Notes under the pieces: generated by a model
What the model saw: the letters and a program-made list of their open reading frames with translations, nothing else
Told to the model about the DNA's origin: nothing
The model's database searches: none
Position numbers and translations under genes: made by a program
Shown: positions 45,812 through 56,539 of the stretch, piece after piece
Layout of the letters: every line of letters starts with the position of its first letter
Numbering within the stretch: the first letter of the stretch is position 1
Assembly (NCBI RefSeq): GCF_030272615.1
Contig: NC_081410.1
Coordinates: 510,629,442-510,693,441, forward strand
Length of the DNA: 64,000 nucleotides
From: Cryptomeria japonica
Taxonomy: Eukaryota; Streptophyta; Pinopsida; Cupressales; Cupressaceae
Direction of reading: 5' to 3'

Positions 45812-47261
45812 CTTCATCAGTAAAAAAAAACAAGAAATTCAAATTCATGACGATCACACTACATTGACATCAAAAATAAATTTAAAGTTGTGCAAAGTTA
45901 ATAACTAGACAGTAAAATATAGATCAAAAATAATGTAAATTAATACTTAAATAGTTTATAGTACACAAGCTCAAAAAAATTATGTACAAAGTCCAAATCC
46001 ATAGATGGCAGATAGTAGCATGAAAAAAATGGCATTGGCATTTCCTATTCCCAAATACCAATTCTTATGCTCAGAAATTAAAGTAGCCTGTCCTTGGAAT
46101 CAAATTTGCCACTTAATGGCTAAGTATCTGTCACTAAGTAACCAAAAAACTCCAAAACCTCAAATGTTCAGTCCTGTCTTAATGATCCAACATAATATTG
46201 GATCACAATCATCCAGCCCAACAGCATCAGGATTCCTGAATCCTTCTTACCATAAATTGCAATGCATAAATGATTAATCTTCCCTCAATCTTTTGTACCA
46301 ATTGCTTGTGTTTTGTGGGAATGTATGTTTCCATATGATACGTTCATAGATTCTCCAACTGCAAGACAAAAAAGTTTTCCTTTGCACTCAAATACCAAGC
46401 CTTTAGAGCTCAGGACTGTAAGCTAGCTAAATCCTCCCAACACACAACTAGCATAGACAAGATGCAAACTAACTAAGAAAACAATAAATTAAAATTCAAA
46501 TGATTTATTCATACAAAGGTCAAGACTATTACACAAATAAATGCATGTAATGACTTGTAATCATAGAGATGTATGGGATTTGTGTTTGCTGGCTAGGATG
46601 CACGTTATCCCTCACAAATTATCAGTTCCTCAATATAATAAGTACTAGTCTACTTGGCCTCATCGGAAGTAGGAGATCATTAGGGCCCAATGATGCTATA
46701 TATTATACATAGTTGGTAGTGAGTAGTGGTTGATCATCATATTGTGAGTTATGTTCTTATTGTAAGCCTTGTGGATGTTGCCTCCTTGAAGTTTCTCTGC
46801 TTAATAATCATCTACTTTGCTCATGTTTCCCTATTATCATGTGGATCCAATCTGCTTTGTTGTGATCAAATAATAAGTTTACTATCTTGTCATTGCTATT
46901 GTGTGAAGCTATTGTAAATATTGATGTATTTCTGGTCTTGCGATAAATAATTTTCTTACAGGTGGTATTAAAGAGGCGATTTTGGCAACATTTGGGGCAC
47001 AAAATATCAGACATACTTATAATTCTTAACCTTTTGAGAAAAAAAATATGGTGTTAGTTCTGCACAAATTGGGGCACATAAGTTCTCAACTGAGAAATTG
47101 CAAAGATATTTATTTTTCACAAACCTATTTTTTGGTAATTTTGCCTACTTTAGGTTTTTCAGCAGCCAGCACAATATACAAGTCATTGGAATCTAGATTA
47201 CTCCAATGCAACTTGCTGACAACATTTTTTTAAGTGAATTGTATATTGTATGGCAAGTCCT
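45812..47261. other. Probable URB1 intron sequence, nothing recognised
   Basis: This is AT-rich with several short frames in both directions. None looks like URB1 or a transposon protein. Confidence 0.45.
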
Positions 47262-47660
47262 TTAACTAAGGAAAATCCAGAGCATCTACTACTCTGCACA
47301 AGACTCCATCCACAGAAGCGATGGAAGCTAAAGACAACCATTAAAGAGGAGTGAGAACCTAAGTAGAAAAGCCGATTGGCAATCTAGATTCCCAAGTTCT
47401 TGATCCTAAGCACCAATGCGACAGTGATCACTGTACAACTACAAGCATTTATGCAATCAAACAGTCAATCCTTCAACTCAAGGAAAATCTGGATCATCTG
47501 CTACTCCAGACAAGACTCCATCCGAGGAAGCACTCAAAACACAATCCTGAGTAGAAAAGACAAATTGATAATCTAATTCCAAGCTTTTAACTCTAATCAC
47601 CAATGTGGCAGTGATCATGGCACAACTACAAGCATTCATGCAATCAAACAGTCAATCTAG
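47262..47660 (+). repeat. Diverged tandem duplication of about 200 bp
   Basis: Copies at about 47262-47470 and 47471-47660 share CAAGACTCCATCC and CAGTGATCA...ACAACTACAAGCATT...ATGCAATCAAACAGTCAATC. They lie just upstream of gypsy gag sequence and may be part of that element's leader or gag. Confidence 0.7.
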
Positions 47661-48087
47661 AGACACATGTCAGTGCAAGGCGACAAGAGAATGACATTGG
47701 CAGAATACATGTTTCAGTCAAATTGTCACAGTGAAGAAACCACCTTCGGGTATGCATAATTTCTTTTCCAAAATTGAGATACACAGCTTTGCTCCACAGT
47801 CTGTCTAAATCTAAATGGATACATGTTGTCAGTCGTTATTAGGACTCTCCACAATTTATTTGGTATAAATGGCTATAAGAAAATCAAGGACTCTCATGGC
47901 CAACATTTGAAAAGGAATTGGTCAAGCATTATGATAACTCCATATTTAGCAACTCCTTCAGTCAGCTTTTAAGGTTCACCAGACAGGTACAGTCGATGAT
48001 TACATTCAACAGCTTCTAACATTAATCTTGTTAATAAGTGATCTCTCAAAGGAGCAAAAGTTAGAGCTGTTTATAGATAGTCTGAAG

Positions 48088-48502
48088 CATAGATTGCCAA
48101 CTCAGTGAGTACTCGCCAATTTGGTGAGTACTCGCGATTTCCAGGGCTCCATGAGTGACTTGCGAGTTAACTCACATGTCGAACAGTGCTAAAAACTTGC
48201 CAAAAAAACGCTGAAAACCCATCAAAAATTACCAAAACTCACAGTGGACTCCTAGGGAAAATGTGGGCCAGAAAACACCAAAACCCAGGAAAAATGCAGA
48301 ACAGAGCTGCAACAAGGGAAAAGCACAATTTCGACGTAATTTTTTCCCTTTAGAACTTCACACATCAACTCACAGTTCACATAGCAATTTCTCATTTGCC
48401 ATCGGATTTGCAGAGTTTTTTCTGAGTTTTCGCCAAGTTTTTGACAAGTCAAAAAAATTGGGCTTGCCAAGCACTCTCTGAGTCTTGAGTTTGCGATCTA
48501 TG
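48088..48502. mobile_element. hAT-like MITE, 415 bp, ACTCGC-rich, 8-bp TSD
   Basis: The left end is CATAGATTGCCAACTCAG. The right end, read inverted, is CATAGATCGCAAACTCA. An exact 8-bp duplication, GTCTGAAG, flanks it (48080-48087 and 48503-48510). The host gypsy gag frame stops at one side and seems to continue at the other. The subterminal sequence repeats GTGAGTACTCGC-like words. No coding capacity is seen. Confidence 0.87.
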
Positions 48503-48729
48503 GTCTGAAGGATGTAATCCAACATGAGATACAAATTTTTTAACAATATAGATATAAATTAGGCTGTGGTGAAAGCTCTAATATACAGCAAAGAACTAGC
48601 CGTCAAGAAAGAATCACTAACAAGTTTTTGATATCATAGCACTCCAACAATTTTCCCTTCATGACCAATTGGGCTGTGATGTTTCAGCAAATGGAAAAAA
48701 AGAGGACCAAAAGTTTATGATTTAATTAT

Positions 48730-48939
48730 TATTAAAATAATATTATATTTTTCTATAATGGTCATCTTTGTTGTCGTCTTAGTTGTCATCTTAAGTTCTT
48801 TATTTAGAGTCTTAGAGTTAGTCAAGTAGCCTCTATTTTTAGCGTTACTTGTAACTCTAGTTAAAGATTGTAACATCGTCTTGTAAGCTCTATTTAAGGA
48901 GCCTTCGTCTCCTTTGTTAATTCATTCAATTATTTTTCA
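48730..48939 (+). repeat. 5' LTR of the small LTR element
   Basis: It is nearly identical to 50504-50702 except for a few indels. It contains CTCTATTTAAGGAGCC as the likely TATA region. Confidence 0.88.
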
Positions 48940-50503
48940 TAGTATCAAAGCAGGTCAATGGGGTTCTTTAAGATTTGGCGAATTTTTTAATAAAAATTGT
49001 GAGCCTCCTCCCTGGAACTTATTCCAGAAAAAAAAATTTAATCATTTTTTATGAAAAAATAACAATGCAATTTCGAAAGTTTTTTCTGGGCTTGGTGAAG
49101 GAGTAAAATTTTATTTTTTTTGGAAAATTTTATAATTCTAAAAATTCTCAAAGGAATTTTTTAGTGAAATTTTTTCTAAAATGTTTTTAGTGGAAAATCG
49201 AAGGCTTCTGTTCAAGGTGCTTTTTCATGGCCGTTTTCTAAAAATCGTGGTTTTCGCGGAGGGTTTTTCCTTTTATGTTGTTATGTGTTGTTTATCATCA
49301 CAATTTATTAAATTATAAAAATTGAGGGCGTTTTCTTTTGTCATTGCGTGAAAGGTACGACGGCTCTAGTCTTTTTTTTTTCATATTTGTTTGAGCTATT
49401 ATTTCCACGACCTATTTGTGATTTTCGCATTTTTCTTTTCTTTGGCGGCAACAGCGACATGACGTTTTTCCCTACGAATTTTCTACATCGACCGTTGGTG
49501 GTCTTCTTGCACATCTATTTTTTTTGCCTGTGCTTGTGTGTGTGCACAACACTTTTTTTTTCTATCTATCACGGACTGTGCGAGGGTTTGCAGTGTTTAT
49601 GCCCTCTGTTCTGCGACGGTTTTTGGCTCTTGTTCTCTTTGTGCGGCCTCTGTAAATCACATGTATTGTAAACAAAGCGTGGGCCTATGAAGTAAAATCA
49701 TGTGGGTTTGGCACGATTTGATCAAACGGTTCATTTCTGGGCCGCGCAATTAAGTGTTTTTTGGCTACCCGTCTGGTGGGTTTTTTAATATTTTATCCTT
49801 AGAAAAATTATTTTTGGATTTTCTGATTTTTTTGCCACAGAAAATCATGGAAGGGTTTTGATAATTTTCCTCAAAAAGTATTTTTGGCTTTTTATAATTT
49901 TTCCTCAAAAAATATTTGTTAGGTTTTATAAATTCTCTCCATAAAAATTTATTGGTGGGTTGTGGGTTTTCACGATTTTTTCCTCAAAAATTATATGTTT
50001 GGTTTTGATCGATTTTTCTCCTCAAAAATCGTGTATCAGTTGTAATTCGCGATCTTCGCGTGGGATTTTGTTATTCTGGGGTTTTACCGTTTTTCCACAA
50101 AACCGATGATTTGTAACCTCAGATCTATGGGTTTGTCGATTTTGTCCTCAAAAACCGTGTGTTCTATGTTGGAGGGTTTTTTAATTTTTTCCACAAAAAA
50201 TTATGATGGGTTTCCTATTTTAGGGTTTTTACCCTTTTTTCCACAAAACGATAATTTGTAACTTCGATTTTGGAGGTTTTGCCAATTTTTCCTCAAAATC
50301 ATGGTTTCAGGTTTCAATATTGTTACCCAACATCAAGTTGGATGGCTTTTGGTACTCTTGGTCATTAACATTTTGCAGATCCTAGGAGGGTCTCCGTAGC
50401 AACAGAGTAATCTGAAGAGAAAGGGCATCCTTTTTTGCATTTGTGATCAAAAGGCTTGCAATGTCTTTTGTAGGGTAGTGAGTACGATGACCATTAGGGA
50501 GGG

Positions 50504-50702
50504 TATTAAAATAATATTATATTTATTCTGTAACAGTCATCTTAGTTGTCGTCTTAAGTTCTTTATTTAGAGTCTTAAAGTTAGTCAGTTAGTCTCTATT
50601 TTTAGCATTACTTGTAACTTCAGTTAACGATTGTAACATCATCTTGTAAGCTCTATTTAAGGAGCCTTTGTCTCCTTTGTTAATTCATTCAATTATTTTT
50701 CA
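50504..50702 (+). repeat. 3' LTR of the small LTR element
   Basis: It matches 48730-48939; gypsy-derived sequence resumes after it. Confidence 0.88.
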
Positions 50703-51560
50703 ACTATGAGACACAAAATTCAATACAACCCATAAATGTGCAAAAAGAAAATTATTCTACATTGAGAGAGCACCAAACAAGGAAGAGGAACAAAACTTAC
50801 AGCCAAAGATAGAAAAAGGGAAACCATTCTTAAGCTAGCCTACCATTTCTTGTCATGCTCTTTCAGGTGTCACCACTCCACAAACACTCAATGTAAAAGT
50901 ATTCTTTGAGAAGTAGAGACTCACAATATTGATTGATAGATGATGGTTGTATGGTGAGATATTTAGGTAAGTGACCCAACCATGAATTAGAAATGGGCAA
51001 TTGTAAGTTAGACAATTGAAGAGCACCATGTTTGCCATTCCCATAGGTAGTACCAATATAGTACAAAAGATTGTAATGACTTGCTAGAATGGCATCTACT
51101 GAGATAAATTTTCAGGACCTTTGCAGGCAAACTTTGGAGATAGCAGGGAAAAAGTGTGCAAATAGTTAGCCCTCATCAAATAACCAAGTTGTCAAAAAAG
51201 GCTCTTCATGATTTAAGGCACAAATATAATCATTACAGCTTTGGCCTTTGATAGCTCAAGGTATCACCACCAGCAAATCCGAAGGCAGTGACTGACAAAC
51301 ATTTGGTGGTCTTTGGGAAGATCCTAAGGGTCTTCTCCCAAACCAAGACCATGATCATGCCCCACAACTTACTCTAAGGAGCCAACCCCAACATTAGACC
51401 TTAATGCTGCCAATATATATAGAAGGGTGAAATTGAAAAGATGGTGAACAAAATGGTAGAAGTTGGGATTATTCGTCACACTCGAAGGGTGTATTTATCT
51501 CTAGAGGTGATTGTTTGTAAGGATGACTATTAGGACCTCCATATTATTAAAATATGAAAT

Positions 51561-52574
51561 TTGCATAATTACAAATCAAAGAGTAGATACATAATGTCAT
51601 AACTCAACACAATGTTCAAATACACAAGACAAGAGATTTGTAAACCATAAGAAAATTATTTAAGTTACAAGAGACCACAAGATCATTTACAATGTATATA
51701 TAAAAACATAACTGAATAATCATCCTAATAGGGACTCCCAACGTCTATCTCCTAGGATCACAACACGGGCGAGAACACTATCGGAGTGCTTTACCGCCCA
51801 ACCGCGAAGCATTTACACTTCCTCGGAATTCTTTCTAACAGGAAGAACCACTTACCCTACACGAGGACATCTAGCGACTCAAAACTAACAGGGGATGGAA
51901 TCTTGGTGCAACATGAAAATATCTGAGAAGCGTATCACCTATGACTATGCAGTCCTATTTCCATGATATGGCAAGAGGTAAGAAAAGAAATCAACATGCA
52001 TCATATTGATTAAACAATTTGGCCAAAGATTTAAGCCGACTACCGGCAGGTAAATCAAGTGTCGAGATTTCCCCTCCCCTGTTGTTCCATATTCGGCACC
52101 CGTCCAATATACAATTTAAAACCCATTGAAAACACACTTACACATAATAAAACTCAGAAAAGCATACAAAGGCATGCAAGAATATATAAGTGCATACAAG
52201 AATACAAGAGAGCATTCACAATGCAACATACAAGGCATAACCACAAGTTTACTATCAAGAATTGAATTTATCTTCATTCGAAGTGTTCTAAAAGATAAGC
52301 ATATCTCTATCATTTGTATAAGTACATAACATTGTAATAACATAATTATGAATCACTAGAGAACATTGTCACATCCTAATACCATGAGCCAAAGTAGTTT
52401 TATGATCTTTAGTATATAAACACTGATATTGAACACTATTCTATTAAATAGGTCTACATCCACACACAAAGTATTGTTCCAATATCTCTTTTCAAAACTT
52501 AACCTTATTCTTCAATACTCTACCATGAAGGAGGTGAGAGTGCTCCATTCAATTTTCTTATAAGATCTAGTTTT
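51561..52574. other. Intergenic or intron sequence, nothing recognised
   Basis: This 1 kb has no convincing frames or terminal repeats. TACAAG/GCATACAA-type words recur around 52160-52210. Confidence 0.45.
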
Positions 52575-52632
52575 AAAAGTGTTGGTGTTGGAAATAAGCC
52601 ACACCCAGACCAACAATGGACTAGTCCAAGAG

Positions 52633-52704
52633 GGGCCAGTAGCTCAGTGGTAGAGCACTCCAGTGGGGTATGGAAGGTCCTAGGTTCGAGTCCTAGCTGG
52701 TCCA
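52633..52704 (+). ncRNA. tRNA-like sequence in the 5' LTR
   Basis: This has the acceptor arm GGGCCAG/CTGGTCC, D arm GCTC/GAGC, T arm CTAGG/CCTAG with loop TTCGAGT, and discriminator A. The A box TAGCTCAGTGG and B box GGTTCGAGTCC match Pol III consensus exactly. The anticodon arm has 4 of 5 pairs and an 8-base loop. Confidence 0.8.
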
Positions 52705-52831
52705 TGTCTCAACAAGATATTAGAGCCAGGTCCAAGCTAGAAGCTCCAAGCACATGAGAAGTGTGGCTTAAGGGGGGGTGTTGGTGTTGGAAATAAGCCA
52801 CACCCGGACCAACGATGGACTGATCCAAGAG

Positions 52832-52903
52832 GGGCCAGTAGGTCGGTGGTAGAGCACTCCAGCAACGTATGGAAGGTCCTAGGTTCGAGTCCTAGCTGGT
52901 CTA
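52832..52903 (+). ncRNA. tRNA-like sequence in the 3' LTR
   Basis: This is as in the 5' LTR, but the A box has decayed (TAGGTCGGTGG) and the last acceptor pair is changed (CTGGTCT). The B box is intact. Confidence 0.75.
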
Positions 52904-53419
52904 TGTCTCAACAAAAAGTAGCTCTTATTATATTATCATGGTTCCGACATGACTTTCTATTTAAAGGGATTCTTTAATGCAAAAAATGCCTTAGTATTAT
53001 TACTAGCTTCACAATATAATTCTTATAGAATATATTCTTATCTCTGAGATTTTCATAATGTCACTTCTTGCATCCACAAAATAAGTGCCTCTATAAATTA
53101 TTTAAGAGGCTCTTATGATTCTTCTATATGGAAAGTGATTATTAAAATCATATGCTATGATAAATAATCTTGACTTGGATAAAAGACATCTGATTCATTA
53201 TTTAGTGAATATCATATTAGATGAGAGATTACTAAAATAATCCAATTCTTTCACTATCTTTTCTTAAGTATTAGTAGAAATAACATATTTTATGTTATAA
53301 TCAAGTACTCTTACAAGTGTTTATATGACTTGTTCAAGATAACTTCATTTCCCTATTCTATAGAATAATATTCAATCTACTTAGTCAAAAGATGTGTTCT
53401 ATAACAATAGAAAGACTAG

Positions 53420-53482
53420 AACTTATGATCTCTAAATAAAGATAAATACACCTTAACCATTGCACCAATAACTCCTCCTTAA
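53420..53482 (-). ncRNA. Degenerate tRNA-like unit 1
   Basis: On the minus strand an A-box-like TGGTGCAATGGTTAAGG is followed about 35 bases later by a B-box-like ATAAGTTCTAGTC. Weak on its own; supported by two similar units next to it. Confidence 0.4.
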
Positions 53483-53557
53483 ATGCAACAGCCATTACCA
53501 ACCTTATAAAATATTCCAAAACTGAGACCACAATATACATGTTCTTAGAATCCAAGG

Positions 53558-53634
53558 AGTGGTGGGATTCAATCTCATGACGTTTAATTCAAAATGGTGG
53601 ACTTAACCATTACGCCAGATGTCTTGGATTAATG
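53558..53634 (-). ncRNA. Degenerate tRNA-like unit 2
   Basis: On the minus strand this has TGGCGTAATGGTTAAG (A-box-like), GATTGAATCCC (B-box-like) and pairing ends CCAAG/CTTGG. It is the best of the three. Confidence 0.5.
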
Positions 53635-53687
53635 TGTTCGACAGGATAAACCATAATATATTGTATTGACTGCAGAATTAAGAGAAT

Positions 53688-53750
53688 TGAAACCCGAAAC
53701 CTCTCACTCTAATGTATGCAGTTGTGACCACTATACCGGACGAATTTAGA
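53688..53750 (-). ncRNA. Degenerate tRNA-like unit 3
   Basis: On the minus strand GTCCGGTATAGTGGTCAC resembles the D arm of an Asp/Glu-type tRNA, and GGTTTCGGGTTTCAATTC sits at the T arm. Confidence 0.45.
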
Positions 53751-54462
53751 TGTTAACAGAGGCTCATCAAATAATAATGTAGCCTGTTGAAGGATAAGCA
53801 TATATATATATATATATAAGAGACAGACCAAAATGGGTTCCCTACAGCTGCTGCTTCAATCTTTCACTATACTTGAGGGATAAGTAAATTTACAAATGTA
53901 GAGTTTTTAGAGATTCGAGATTCTTGAGCTCAAGACATGATTTTACAGCCCTTTAAAATATATATATATATATAGGTTGCGACTTAGAAAAACGATTGCT
54001 TTCAGGCGTGAGTGCGACGAGTGATTAATGCCTGGAAATTGTTCTCAGACATGTGGACTGTTTTCATCATTCAAGCATGGCAACGGTCTTGATGAGGTTA
54101 CCAGTGAAGCTAAATGATATAATCTGATAAATAGTCTTGCACTACCATAAATTGCACTACTTAAGATATCGAGTAATAAGAGTGAAGGGACATCTATAAC
54201 AACATATTAGAATGCAGATTTAAATCAAATGATATTATTGAAATTCAATTTGAATGCAAAATGTGGAAGCACAAAAAGGCATGTGAAATAGTTTGACAGA
54301 AATCCTCAAGGAGATGCCATCATGGAATGTAATGATTGCAGAGATTGGATTTGTTGAAGGCTTTAGATCTTTTCAGCAGAAATAACGGACAGGTATGAAG
54401 CCAAATACTTTGTCGGCACCGCACTGTCTGAGCCAAAATGGGAGCTTTGGAATAGGGTAATC

Positions 54463-55173
54463 TGTTAATGCATGATAGCCTCGGTAAGATAAATGATTGA
54501 ATGAGAGATAAATGAAGTCTCTCATTCAATCATCTATCCTATCGGTAGACTATGATGAAGACTTCAAGCTATCGTTCCTTCATTTGATGATTATTCTTCG
54601 ACTTATATACATTCAATCTTACTTGCAAATTCCGATCAATATTGGTTTCTTAATCAATACTTAAACTGCCGATAATTATCGGTTATAAATATCATAGCAC
54701 AGAATACCGATTGGTGTCGGTTCACATTGAATCCATGAACACCGATTGTTATCAGGTTTAGTTTGTAACGAAATACACCGATTAGTATCCGGTGACTTAC
54801 TTATGGTATACACGCCGATTAGTATCGGGTGATTTGCTTATGGTATACACGCCGATTAGTATTGGGTGACTTGTTAAATACACCGATCGGTAAATACAAT
54901 GATAATTGAAAGGTGCGATCAAGTAATATCTTGATCGGTCATGTCTAATAGACATGACCGGTCAAGGTATTGCTTGATCCTCCTTGCATACATACATATA
55001 TCAATCGGCATTTGTGAGAAGGACATTGAAATCGATAAATGCTCCTCCTCTATCTGCATCATACCAGATAATAATCAGATCCATTATTTAAGAAATAACA
55101 TATACATCAAAGAAGATAACTAATCTTGAATATAACTTGCATTTTGGAAATTGAAAATCGAATAACATTTACA
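54463..55173 (+). repeat. 5' LTR of the RT-less copia
   Basis: It contains repeated CACCGATTAGTATCGGGTGA-type units (about 54700-54890) that differ in number from the 3' LTR. Confidence 0.93.
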
Positions 55174-55185
55174 TGGTATCAGAGC
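55174..55185 (+). other. Primer-binding site
   Basis: TGGTATCAGAGC is a perfect match to the usual initiator Met-tRNA site, directly after the LTR. Confidence 0.92.
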
Positions 55186-55265
55186 TATAGTTAAATCGAA
55201 CCTGAGGCTATTCAATTTTGGGGAAAATTCAAAACAAGCATATATTCAACATCACATTTCTTCTA

Positions 55266-56539
55266 ATGGCTAGCACTATCAGATTCCAAGATAGACTCGA
55301 AGGAGGTGATGACTTCTCAACATGGAAGTTCAGAATTCAGATGATTCTAAAAGAAAATGAAGTTGAATCATTTGTAAAAATTGAAACTGCAGAACCTGAG
55401 ACTGAACCTAACAAAACAACTTGGAGAGAGGGAAATGAAAAGGCCATCAAAATCATAGTTGATGGGGTGAGAAAAAATATTATGCCTATGTTACCCCAAG
55501 TTTCTGGGACGGGGATGGTAGGGGACGGGGGTACGTGTTTCCGGGACGGTGATTTTTTTTGCCAATTTTGGGGACGGCTATATAAAAGTAGGGAAAATTA
55601 AAATTAATAGGGAATTTTAAAATATTCATACGAAAACGTGGATAAAACATGCACATATCCATTATAGAACCTTAACATATAAGAACTAGTAGAGTTCTTA
55701 TGGCAAATTTGTGTTAAATTGAGAGTCAAAGTCAAATTGCTTATAGAATTCATTGTCTATATGCAGAATTTATGGGGACGTCCCCTAGGAGTCCCCTATC
55801 CCCAGGACGTCCCCGGGACAGGGACGACTGACAAAAATACCGGGGACGCGTCCCCAGGTAACATAGTATTATGCCCATCATAAGGAAACATGAAACGGCC
55901 TACAACATGTTCAAAGCACTTGAAGATGTATTTGAGATATCCAATGCAAGTAGAACCTTGGCTTTAAAAAGAGAAATAAATCATATAGCCATGATCAAAG
56001 GAGAATCAATCAATTCCTACTTCATGCGAATATCAGCCCTAAGGGATGAACTAGCAACTCTTGGATATGAGATCCAAAGCAAAGAATTAACACTCATTGC
56101 TCTAGATGGGTTGCCTAGTATATGGGAAACATTCGTCCAAGGCATTAGTGCAAGGGATGAATTTCCAAAGTTTGATAGGCTAAAGGCAGATTGTCTCCAA
56201 GAAGAATCAAGGTTAAATAAGAAAGGGATCAAGCAAAAGAATATAGATGAAGATCTTCAAGTCCTAAATACAAACTCAAACAAGAAAAGCAAGCAGAAAC
56301 AATTTAGGAAGAGAAAAGGTCGTCATGGCAAGAACACCTTCAAGAAGGACCTTTCACAGATTCAATGTTACAGATGTGACAAATTTGAGCACTATGTTGC
56401 CAAATGTCCAGAAAGAGCCAAACAACAAGCCACATTTGCCAAAACAGGAAAATCTAAAAGGGAAGATGACTCCGAGAAGTATGTACTCTCTATTCAGCAC
56501 TTACAAACCAAGCATCAAACAAGGTTAACTCCTGGGTGA
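55266..56539 (+). pseudogene. copia gag with zinc knuckle, interrupted by a MITE
   Basis: The ATG at 55266 gives MASTIRFQDRLEGGDDFSTW. The frame runs to the insertion at 55486 and resumes at 55875 with the UBN2-like domain (MFKALEDVFEISNASRTLAL, SINSYFMRISALRDEL, LPSIWETFVQGISAR). It ends in a complete knuckle, CYRCDKFEHYVAKC. Without the insertion and one duplication copy the frame would be continuous. A frameshift near 56520 puts the protease in another frame. Confidence 0.9.
55486..55866. mobile_element. hAT-like MITE, 381 bp, GGGGACG-rich, 8-bp TSD, in copia gag
   Basis: The ends are perfect 10-bp inverted repeats, CTATGTTACC...GGTAACATAG. An exact 8-bp duplication, TATTATGC, flanks it (55478-55485 and 55867-55874). 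Both ends are built of GGGACG/CGTCCC words. The tip and repeats resemble the larger element at 34384-35962. It must be younger than this copia copy. Confidence 0.92.

Larger units (their letters stand above)
48730..50702 (+). mobile_element. Small non-coding LTR retrotransposon (TRIM/LARD type)
   Basis: Two LTRs of about 210 and 199 bp (48730-48939 and 50504-50702) begin TATTAAAATAATATTAT and end ATTATTTTTCA. A primer-like site, TAGTATCAAAGCAGG, follows the first (48940), and a purine tract, ATTAGGGAGGG, precedes the second (50493-50503). The flanks are ATTAT and ACTAT, a 4/5 duplication. Both LTRs start TA rather than TG. The 1.56 kb interior has no retroelement protein but carries a run of about ten short imperfect hairpins (49780-50310). 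Confidence 0.87.
47661..51560 (+). mobile_element. Ty3/gypsy element remnant, split by two later insertions
   Basis: A gag-like stretch, FKVHQTGTVDDYIQQLLTL (about 47968-48030), then LSKEQKLELFIDSLK up to 48087, is typical of plant gypsy retrotrans-gag. At the other end, EIEKMVNKMVEVGIIRHTRR (about 51433-51492) followed by KDD is the start of a gypsy RT. Frames are broken. The hAT-like element (48088-48502) and the small LTR element (48730-50702) lie between. The ends of the gypsy element were not identified. Confidence 0.7.
52580..52913 (+). mobile_element. Complete TRIM retrotransposon with tRNA-like sequence in each LTR
   Basis: Two 135-bp LTRs (52580-52714 and 52779-52913) begin TGTTGGTGTTGG and end TGTCTCAACA. 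A degenerate primer site follows the first (52715-52727; the inverted family member at 36216 has the full TGGTATCAGAGCC). A polypurine tract of seven G (52772-52778) precedes the second. The internal region is only 64 bp. A perfect 5-bp duplication, AAAAG, flanks it (52575-52579 and 52914-52918). Over half of each LTR is a tRNA-like cloverleaf, comparable in principle to the 5S-rRNA-bearing Cassandra TRIMs but with a tRNA. Confidence 0.92.
52919..54457. other. Intergenic or intron sequence with TA microsatellites and tRNA-like remnants
   Basis: Two (TA)n runs lie near 53800-53818 and 53958-53973. Three degenerate tRNA-like units occur at about 53420-53750 (listed separately). Nothing else was recognised. 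Confidence 0.5.

Noticed and set aside
49348-49671. Membrane-protein-like ORF in the small LTR element
   Set aside because: It is low-complexity translation of T-rich DNA (Phe/Leu/Cys runs) without motifs; a chance frame.
50863-51066. LRR-like minus-strand fragment
   Set aside because: A few Leu-rich words are not enough; it lies between gypsy gag and RT remnants and is more likely part of that element.
52633-52903. Two functional tRNA genes
   Set aside because: They lie at matching positions in a pair of LTRs, have 8-base anticodon loops and a mispaired anticodon stem, and recur in the element at 36 kb.
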